Assembly: GCA_018287875.1 (NCBI GenBank)
Contig: JAGVVL010000015.1
Location: 1,426,001-1,490,000, forward strand
Direction of reading: 5' to 3'
Length of the DNA stretch: 64,000 bases
Origin: Nigrospora sphaerica
Taxonomy: Eukaryota; Ascomycota; Sordariomycetes; Amphisphaeriales; Apiosporaceae
In this document: positions 55,951 through 64,000 of the stretch, one piece after another
How the letters are laid out: the number at the start of each line of letters is the position of its first letter
How positions within the stretch are numbered: position 1 is the stretch's first letter
The notes under the pieces: generated by a model
What the model was told of the DNA's origin: nothing
The model's input: the letters and a program-made list of their open reading frames with translations, nothing else
The model's database searches: none
Position numbers and translations under genes: made by a program

Positions 55951-58539
55951 TCAGCCCTGCATGGGAATGGGCATCTTGTACTGTTGATATTCCGTAGCAG
56001 GGGCGAAGTGGAGGGCGTCGAACGTCTCGTCCTCCGTGTGACAAAGCTGCCAAGCCTGCCGCACCGGCGCCTGGAAGGACAGCTCGAAGCCGTTCTTGAG
56101 CTCCGTCTCGACGTATAAAGATGCTCGCTTGTACCTTTTGTCCGAGTACTTCTCAAAGACGGCGGCATGGTGGCGTGCTGCTGTACGGCAGCAGTCCAGC
56201 ATCAGCCCAACGATGGGTTTGAGCTGGTCAAAGGTGTACGACGAGTAGTAAACGTGTTCCGTAGTCTAGGGGGACAAAGTTAGAAGGCACGGCCCAGAGT
56301 TGAGCGGGGAAAGAAGAGTACGCACCCAGTCGCCCTTCTCGAGAATCAGGCGCGAGAGACAGTGAGAGCCGGCGGCGACGTAGCTGGGCGGCGAGGCGAC
56401 GAAACGCTCATCCATGAGGGCCACCTCGAGGAAGTACTTGGACAACGTCCGTGTCTCCAGATCGTAGTCGTCGGCCTTGCTAATGCGTCGCAGGAAGCTC
56501 ATGGGGCCGGGCCAACCGAGGTTGAAGTCGAGCATGGTCAGCATAAAGCGTTCAGCCTTCAAGATGTCGTCAATGGTGTACCCGCCGTCTACCATGTAGA
56601 CGATCTCTTGAACCGAGGGGCAGTTAATCTCCTCGTACTTGGCGGCAATGAAAAGTGCCGTGGCACCCACGAGCTGCAGCTTGCCCAGAGAGACGACCTT
56701 GACCGAGAGGAACCGGTCGATGTAGTTGGCCGTGAGAAACAGCGTTTCGGGGAGGAGACCAAAGCGGCCGTGAACCTGAATCACCCAGTCCATCAATACA
56801 GCCCGCATTGACCACTGGATCTCGCTCTGGATGTCCATGTAATGTGCCTTGGGCAGTAACTGTATCTACAACAGGGTCAGCTTGACAGAGGACGAGTGAA
56901 TCCGGGAACGGGTCCTGGCTTACCTCCATCTTGCGCATGTACTCGAAGATCTCGGTGCCGTATTCGGCCACCATGCTGATGTCCAACAGGTCTTCGTCGA
57001 AGTCCTCATCGGCGCGTTTGGCCTCGACGATATCTTTGGCAGCCTCCAATTCGGCCAGGCCCTTCCTTCCCGGCTTGGGGGGGAACATGACGGTCAAGGT
57101 AGCGTTAGACGAGCTTCGGGTAGGTTCGGTGTGGTCGATGTGCGCAGTCGGCTCGTCCTGGTCGCGAACCGAGTGGGCCGTAGTGTATCCTTGGTCGTCG
57201 TACAGGTCTTCGTCGGGTTCGGAAAGGTAGGCTGGATCCTCGTCGGAAATGTGAGACAGCAGATCGAGGGCGGTGAAATCGGCACTCTTCGCAGATACCT
57301 TGGCGGCAGGCTCGGGCTCGGCGAGGTACGAAAGCGGGAAGGACAACGGGTCGGCTTCGAGTACCGGGTAGTTGATGACCTCGGCCGGAAGCTCTTCGAC
57401 AGCATCCAGGTAAGGCGGCTCGTGGACGCTGTCGTCGGAATGCGTGATGCCCAGGGGGTTGCTCTGGTTCTTCTCGATACGAGGATACGGCTTTTCGTCT
57501 TCCGGGGTAGGGACCGCGGCAGGCTCGGGCGAGGAAGGGATCAAGCCTCGGAGGAACTCGAGGCTGGAAGAAGCATCCTCGATCGCATCGTCGGGTCGAG
57601 GGAGATCTACATAAACGGTTGTGCGCTTGGGCAGGCCCGGAAGGTGCGCTTCGTTCTTCGACGGAAGGTTCAGGTGGCTGTTGCGTCGCACAACAGGAAC
57701 GACCGCTGTCTCCTTGGCAGCATCTTTGCCCACAGCACGGGTGCCGTCCTTCTCCTGGCCCTTGATGGGCGCTACGGGCTTGGAAGGAGGCACCACGAGC
57801 GTGGTACCCTTGGGAGGCTTGGTAGAAATGCTCGAGTCGTCGCGCGACAGAGCACTTGTGGCCGTGTTGCTGCGATCGCCCAAGGCCACGCGCTTGGCCG
57901 CCACCTGCAGACTTCGGTTCGCAGGCTGGTGTTGCTGCTGGAGGAGGTTGCCGGTGGACTTGTGCTTGTGGTGGATTTGCTTTCCGGGGCCCATGTTTTC
58001 ATTGCCCGGGACCGCCAAAGGTCGCGCAGGTCGGAAAGGCTGGTTGAGATGGTTTGTGTCAGTGAGCGCCTGGATGGGGGCGAGCGGGTCGATTTGCGTG
58101 GGGACAGTATGTAGGTAAGTAGCGGACATGCGAAGAGGAGAGTTCAGGCAACCCGTCAACTCGCGCAACGGGGCAGATGCTCGCCAGGGACCCGATGGTT
58201 TTTGGGTTTTGTGGTGTGGGATGGGTTGAGAGATCGCGATATCGCGACCTCGCGAAGGCTGGCCTGCGTTTCTTCCCAAGGTTGCGTACTCCACCCCACA
58301 TCAGCCCAAAAGGCATCAGTGGTGTGTGGATTTTCGCAGAAAATCCAGCCTGGCGAACGCTTGGGTTCCAGACGGCTGGTGCCCGTAGAATGCTCCAACG
58401 TGAAAGTAGCGGTGGCATTGCCGGGCGTGCGGCGGGCCAGCCGAAGCGGATCTCGCGATCACCGGGGGTCGGGGCAGGGGTGTGTGTGCAGAGGGGGAGG
58501 TTCACGACGAGGCTGGAATTCACTTACCCTGGCGTCCAT
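55951..58539 (-). CDS. G2/mitotic B-type cyclin
   Basis: Proposed exons are 58539-58528, 58069-56924, 56865-56326 and 56265-55951, giving 670 residues. B cyclins bind and activate Cdk1 for mitotic entry. A canonical destruction box RxxLxxxxN (RVALGDRSN) lies at about residue 64, as expected for APC/C-driven degradation. The N-terminal 390 residues are otherwise acidic and disordered. The cyclin boxes start after the intron join RKMEIQLLPKAHYM: QSEIQWSMRAVLMDWVIQVH, PETLFLTANYIDRFLS, GKLQLVGATALFIAAKYEEI, LTMLDFNLGWPGP, then the second box (KYFLEVALMDERF, AGSHCLSRLIL). The last three exons are firm. The first is uncertain: ATGGACGCCAGG with a strong CACCATGG context ends at a GTAAGT donor, and the only good phase-matched acceptor gives MDAR-ALTDTNHLNQPFR. 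If that intron is wrong, translation would start at the ATG at 58129 in the same frame (686 residues). Confidence 0.9.
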
Positions 58540-59220
58540 GGTGTGGATGATGATTGTGGTGTTGAGTTCTGGCTTCCGGACAGAGGAGAGGGAGCTATCG
58601 TGCCCGGCGAAACGCGAGTGGGAACGATTCTTCTGTAATGGCGTACATAAAAGGTCCAAGATTCAAGAAATGCAATCTCGCGAGATAGCCCCCTAATCAA
58701 ACCATCAATGCCATGGCCCGTGTCCCAGCGACGCACGCAGAAGGGTCCAGCTCGGAGGGGGCAAAGGGACCACGTACCTAGGAATTACTGCGGTTCAAGA
58801 CTGGAAGCTGGGGGGGTGTGTCTGGAAATCTGGCGAGGCCGACTCGCTGAGGGCGCGGAGGATGGGAGATTTTGAAGCGCCTGAGAAGCAGTCGACACCG
58901 GATAGCTGGAAAGCTGGGGGGTGTAAACAATGAGGATAAACAAATCCAAGCGCCAGGGAAGAGTGGGGCCGAAAAAGCATAAGCTGCACTATGCGTCTGC
59001 ATCCCGGCCGGGCATCACCTACCTACCTTTTCGACTGGTCCCTGGCATCCGTGGCGCTATAAAATGGTATTCTTAAGGGAGACGAATGGGATATCCGCGT
59101 ACGCCAACCGGCACAAGATTGAAGACACACGAAGCGTTCTTGACCTACCGATGCCGTCCGGGGACGTCCACCTCTGGCGGTCTCCGTACAACGCGCAGAC
59201 CAAGTGGAGAGGCTTCAGGA

Positions 59221-59256
59221 GGTCTAGCAGGTCTAGCAGCTTTAGCAGGTCTAGGA
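59221..59256. repeat. 9-bp tandem repeat, four copies
   Basis: GGTCTAGCA occurs twice exactly and is followed by GCTTTAGCA and GGTCTAGGA. It lies about 700 bp upstream of the cyclin start. Confidence 0.85.
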
Positions 59257-60323
59257 GCACGGTCATGGTCAATCATGTACCATCGCAATGAACGCCGAGC
59301 CGCTTAGGCGAGGTACCAAGTGCCCTCAATTACTCGTGTCCATCCATCGTCTTCTTGGGGGGGTGTGCGCAGCCGCGGTAGCAGGTGCACGTTCGGGGAA
59401 GGTTGTTTACGCTGGGGGGCGGTGGCAGGCGTCGGGGCATGAGCACTATCCGGTCGACCAGGGAGCGGGCTGGATACGACCTCATGTACGTACCCCAGCG
59501 GTGCGCGCAGGGATGAGGAACAGATTCCTGGCACGATCCGATGTCTGGGCGGCCATTGCTGCCAATCTGCCGACTCAACTGGCGCAGTGTGGCTTGAGGA
59601 GGCGTTTGGTTGGCACGGGGAGTCGAGGCGCAATCACCACGGCATGGGATGGGATGGGGTGCCAGTGCCAAGTGCGAGGTACCGCCCAGGCTTATGTCCC
59701 ATAGCACGGGGGCACAGATATGCGCGCCCTGGCAGCCCGGCAGCTGGGGCTGTCTGGTGCCTGAGGAGGGGCGGAGAGCCTGACAGGCGGCGCAAAGGGG
59801 GCCCGAGTGCCCGTCTGCTTTGCCAATTTGGTCCATTACGTCACCCAAAAAACCGCAACACGTCGTCCGGAACACGCCCAAATCGATATATAGGCGGACC
59901 GGGACCGCCGCATGGAATGAACCACTAGCTGCAAGGCGCGGAAACGCTACCGACACGGCCGGGGTCTTGTCTCTATCTTTTTTCCCCGGGTGCAGATCTG
60001 GAAACCTCGTGGAATCCCCGTATTCCGTCAGAGTTCGCTCCACGCTCGGGCCGAGGGGCCAGATGCGCGTGCCCGGCGCGCTCTCACGTGATCCAATTAG
60101 GCGCATCACCGGGTCGCAAAGGGACACCTTCAAGGACGACTGCCCGCCGCCGCGCATCGAGCGTCGCCACCTGGGACACTTCGCACCCCTCGAAGGCTGG
60201 CATCGCCATCTGCTGCACAGTCGGCGCCGAGGCCGCCCCATGCGACGCCGCCATGGGGCGACCTGCGCGCCTCCTCCGCAATATGCCTGCGGGTGGTCGA
60301 GTCCCCCTCCTCTCACCACTCCT

Positions 60324-60350
60324 CCCCCCCCGGGGGGGGCGCGCGCGCGC
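60324..60350. repeat. C8G8 palindrome followed by alternating CG
   Basis: Eight C are followed directly by eight G, a perfect 16-bp inverted repeat. An 11-base alternating CG run (60340-60350) follows. The sequence could form a hairpin or Z-DNA. Confidence 0.85.
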
Positions 60351-63300
60351 AAGGCCTGTCGCGCAGCGCATTCGCGGCTTTCACATTATACAGTTGTTGC
60401 GCTTGTCGCGGCGCAACATGCGCTCGTTGGCGAGTCGCGCACCTCGACCTGGATAGACAATATGTGTGCGCCGGTGCCACCCCATGTTTGGGTGTAGAGT
60501 CCGGCCAGGCCAGGCCGGGCCAGGCACGCCATCGAGCAAACCCGGGTGCATTTGCGACACCAGCGCGGTGATACTCTACCGCTGTCGCAAAAGATGCGAC
60601 GAGCAGCTGGATTGCGCGCGATGGTGCACCAGGATGCGGCAAGGAGTCGTCGCAGCACCCGGCGGCAACGGAACTCCCGGTCGCCGCCTGAGAGGGAGGG
60701 GGCAAAGGTCCGGCGCGGGTGCTGGCATCCATTCCACTCGTTACCTTGGTAATTACGAGAGGGCAAGTTGAGCGGGCATGCGGGGAATCCAGACACGCAG
60801 TCGGCGTGCCTGTTGCTGCTCGTTTGTGATTAGTCGGATGGCCGTAAGGTCCTCTATCCCACCTGCAGCGTGGGAAAAAGTCTGTGTTTCTCGTGGGTGC
60901 GTGGCAAAGTGCGGAGGCGGGCAGCTCTCGGTATCACTGGTAGGGAGTGCCTCTTCGCTGTCCGTTTTCGCAAACGCAGCGCTATGAACCCTGTCCGGGG
61001 AGGAGACGAGAGCGCGCGAGAAGACGAAGAGGGCCCCGTTGCCGCCAAAGCTGCTGTGCTTGGAGGCGATGACTGGTGGCCATATCCACCAAGTCCAGGA
61101 TGACAAGTGTCTGGCCTGGGACCCGGAGGACCCTCAAATGCGGTGAGGATGGGGCAGGTTTTTCTCGCAAGATATGGCACGGGCAAAGGAATGCTTCCCA
61201 GGGACGGCGGGATTCCCATTGGACGTCACGCTCCATCTGTAGCGGTCTAGATATTGGCCCTCAAAAGCGTACGAAGCGGCGATCGCCTGCAGCTAGAGCT
61301 TGTTGCGTAGTATGTAACGGAGTGGGAGTTGCGCGCAATAGAGAAGCCGACCTGCGCCATCCATGGTCCGTTGTGCGCGCCCGCTTCCCGACCCAAAGGC
61401 GGGCAAGGGGGGGGAGGGAGAGGGGCGTCTTCGGACTACTCCTAGCTGCGCAAAAGAAAAAGAAGACGCTCGCTCGGCGCTTGTTTACCACGCCCCAACG
61501 GGCTCAATGCGAAGGAAATGTAGCGGCGCACTGGGAGAAACACAAAGCCGCTGGCATTAATGCGCCGGCGCCGCTGCGATCGCCAAAATAGATGGAGCTT
61601 GGCGACCGATGCCTGGCAGGCCTGGCTGTGCCAACACATCCATGTGTATCCACCCACTCCCATCAAGACAAAGTTCAACGTGATCCAAGACCGCCGTGAC
61701 GCCCGTTTTCGCCCGGGGGCCTAGTCATTGCTGTGGTGCCGTAAATAGTCAAGTCCCTTGGGGTTTCCCAATAGCATTTCCATGGCGCCCAACGATGAAA
61801 CGCCAGTCATGGGGGAACAGTGTGTCGAAGACGAGGGAGGGAGGGGTCGGTCGGTCGTGGTCGTCTGTCGCGCATCGGAGGCTTCCATCCCCCTCCCCCT
61901 CCCCTCCTCCCCCAAGCCCGCCTGCCGCCCATGGTGGCCCGCGCCGTCTTCCAATCGCCATGGTCGGACGGCAGAGCGTCGAACCCTCTCTGCCCTCCTC
62001 TACGTGCGCGCACCCCCTGTAGCCCGGACGGGGTTGTATGCGATGGCAGCCGCCATTGGCCGACGGGCGATGGGTTGTGCCATCCCAATCAACAGAACGA
62101 CCAGACCACCCGACACCTGACGATGGCCAACGGCCAGCCTGAGGCCACTTGCGCCGGGCCAGCGTCGCCGCGGTTGGTCTCTTTGAGACGCGCAAACCGG
62201 GGCTTCGAGCGTTCACGAGCAGGAGGCCATGAAGCAGCTGTCTTGGTGACTTGGGGCGTGAACAACAACACCCTGTCCCGCCTGCCTACCTACAGATAGC
62301 TACGTACGTACGTACATACATGCGCGCACAGCTTCATCCTGCACCGATGCCCACCGCGCGACCGCGGCGTTGGACTGCCCGCCACCCAATGGGCCCGCGA
62401 CGAGGGCAGGAGAGCCACTTTTCCGGCATGACACTATGGAAGAGTCGAGCCCTGGTCACCTATCTGTAGTTGCCCCGTACGTAGGTCTAACTATGTAGGT
62501 ATGTAGGCACGCAGGTAGCGCGGCATGCCATGTCTGCGTGTTGCGCATACCTACCGCGCTGGATTGTCACATCGCAGGTGAGGGGCGACGGCAATCGCGC
62601 GCAACGCACTTCGCGGCCTTTTGCGCCGGTAGACCCTTGCCCCTCGACCGCCCACCTGCTTGACCCCAAGTCATTGCGATGGATGGTCTTGCCATGTGCG
62701 TCGTCGCGCTCCAGGCCGGGGGGGTTTTGGCCGTTGGGCGAGGTGGAAATGGGCGAGTGGCTCCGAGTGGGAGGGGAAGGTTGCGCGGCAGGGAAGATGG
62801 CCGGCGTCGCAATCGACATGCTCATGATGTCCGGTCCTTCCCGCCTGGCGCCCGGCGCTGCTGGAAGAGCGCATCGCGATCCAGTCCGCGCCCCCAAGTA
62901 CGGCAGCTCGCGGCTGGAGGCCCAGCAGTTGAAAGGACCCAATGCCGGCGCAATGGGTGTGGAAGCGCCAGGCGACGGCTTCTCCCATAAGGACTGCCGG
63001 CGCCCGTGGACGCTGCGGGAGCATCGAGACAGTGAGTGTTGACGTCGTACTGTCCGCATAAGTGGGCAGGCTGGATTCGACTTCGAACAGCCGGCCCGGA
63101 AGCGACCACACAGTGACTAGATGGGCCGTCCGCCCGGTCCCCAAACCACCGTCACGCCCTCTCAGGGTGCCCTGCGACAATAGCGCCAATGCTTCCTTGT
63201 TCTCTACCTGCTTGCTGATGTACTTACTGCCTACACGGAAACGGTCGCCTCGGTGTAGGGAGTGCGGGCTGGATGGTGAGCAGGGAGCTGAGATTAAGTT

Positions 63301-64000
63301 GCCCGTAGCCGGGCGCCCGCTCATACAGTGTAAGTAGAGTCTCCATGTACACGGAGGCTGGTCGGAGGGGAACATGGGAGCGCGCAAGGAATCTTCGCAA
63401 TATCTGAGGCGCCGCCGCACGGAACTGCGAACGGCAGGGAGCTCTCGGAATGCTGCCAAAGCAGAGAGCGGCAGAGAGAAGGCCCCCTTGCGCCCGTAAA
63501 TGCTCTCGCCGGTGCCTTTGGCTGGGCTGGCAGCGGTGGGCGCAACGTCGGGTGCAGTTCAAGGCCTTTGGTGTGCTTTGTACCAAATCGTAGATCGAAG
63601 CGTATGTGCGCTGCTGCGGCCTGTTAGGCGATGGAGCCTGAGCTGCGGCTTGGTCGCAACCCCGATTTCCACAGAGCCAGACCTCCTCCTCTTTCTGCCG
63701 ACCTTGCCAGCAGGAGCACCATCCAAACAGAGCCATTTTGGATTCATCTCTGCTTGGGAGGTACCACAATCCCATTTGCGAACCCATTGATTCCGATACT
63801 GCACTCGCCCCTTGCCCTTCCGCCGACTGCTTCCCTCCTCCCCCCCCCAACGGCCCAGACCCCTCTCCTCTCCTGCACACAGCCCTCGCTCGCTCGACTG
63901 GAGAAGCCGGCCCCAAGATTGAGCGCTCAGCATCTTTCCATGCATCGATAGGCCGCTCTTCACCACTCGATCCGTCTTCTGGTGAGATTTCCCTGCCATC

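Larger units (their letters stand above)
58540..64000. other. 5.4-kb gene-free end of the window
   Basis: No frame starting with ATG resembles a protein family; the longest frames (59330-60352, 62671-63459) start at TTG. Visible features are a 9-bp repeat (59221-59256), a C8G8 palindrome plus alternating CG (60324-60350), and TACCTA motifs (62280-62515). A pyrimidine-rich stretch lies at 63815-63885. It may be the start of the leader of a rightward gene beyond the edge. Confidence 0.5.

Noticed and set aside
58129..58294. Upstream extension of the cyclin frame to 58294
   Set aside because: The extension starts at GTG and reads through sequence that is probably intron or leader.
59330..60352. 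340-codon minus-strand frame
   Set aside because: It starts at TTG inside the alternating CG run and reads through low-complexity GC-rich DNA; no conserved motif.
62671..63459. 262-codon minus-strand frame near the window end
   Set aside because: It starts at TTG; no domain or splice pattern supports coding.

Overview
The window is nuclear DNA from a filamentous ascomycete (Pezizomycotina, most likely Sordariomycetes). Genes are GC-rich and carry short introns (mostly 50-110 bp) with GTANGN donors, CTRAC-like branch points and CAG/TAG acceptors. They are separated by long gene-free stretches of 0.6-5.5 kb dotted with TACCTA/GGTACC-type motifs. The gene set (Cyk3, importin alpha, Pot1, Scc3, UreD, Rpc53, Bna7, cystinosin, Agc1, B cyclin, rhodopsin-domain membrane protein, DUF7136-type protein) fits a euascomycete chromosome arm. 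I see no CRISPR array, rRNA, convincing tRNA or intact transposon.

Layout. 1-2,917 (-): cytokinesis protein Cyk3, its C-terminus cut by the window edge. 6,041-8,190 (+): GCK-III/STE20-type kinase. 9,855-11,343 (-): GT8 glycogenin-like glycosyltransferase. 12,447-15,122 (-): secreted GH78-type protein. 16,341-18,342 (-): importin alpha. 20,215-22,374 (+): Pot1. 23,036-26,614 (-): cohesin subunit Scc3/Psc3. 27,726-28,715 (+): UreD. 30,112-31,737 (+): RNA polymerase III subunit Rpc53/RPC4. 34,600-36,089 (-): rhodopsin-domain (Pth11-like) membrane protein. 41,029-42,075 (+): kynurenine formamidase. 42,707-43,363 (-): short F-box-like protein. 45,247-46,203 (-): GPI-anchored DUF7136-type protein. 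48,443-49,401 (+): cystinosin-type PQ-loop transporter. 50,485-52,761 (-): EF-hand aspartate/glutamate carrier Agc1. 55,951-58,539 (-): B-type cyclin. The last 5.4 kb has no convincing gene. Its final pyrimidine-rich 200 bp may be the leader of a rightward gene beyond the edge.

The genes do not form an operon or a biosynthetic cluster. Several act in the cell cycle (Cyk3, a kinase of the septation-signalling class, Pot1, Scc3, B cyclin), but each has its own promoter region and they lie on both strands, so I treat this as a loose neighbourhood. All exon joins were placed by hand from splice consensus, reading phase and family continuity. Total coding lengths are divisible by three in every model.

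I found no clear new system. The points most worth a second look are a nine- to ten-unit 20-residue SPxP tandem repeat in Cyk3, a pair of upstream ORFs joined by ATGA in front of Rpc53, an acidic insertion inside the GT8 domain, a duplicated near-palindromic site upstream of the GH78 gene, a decayed coding relic near 29 kb, and the extreme GC content of the kynurenine formamidase gene.
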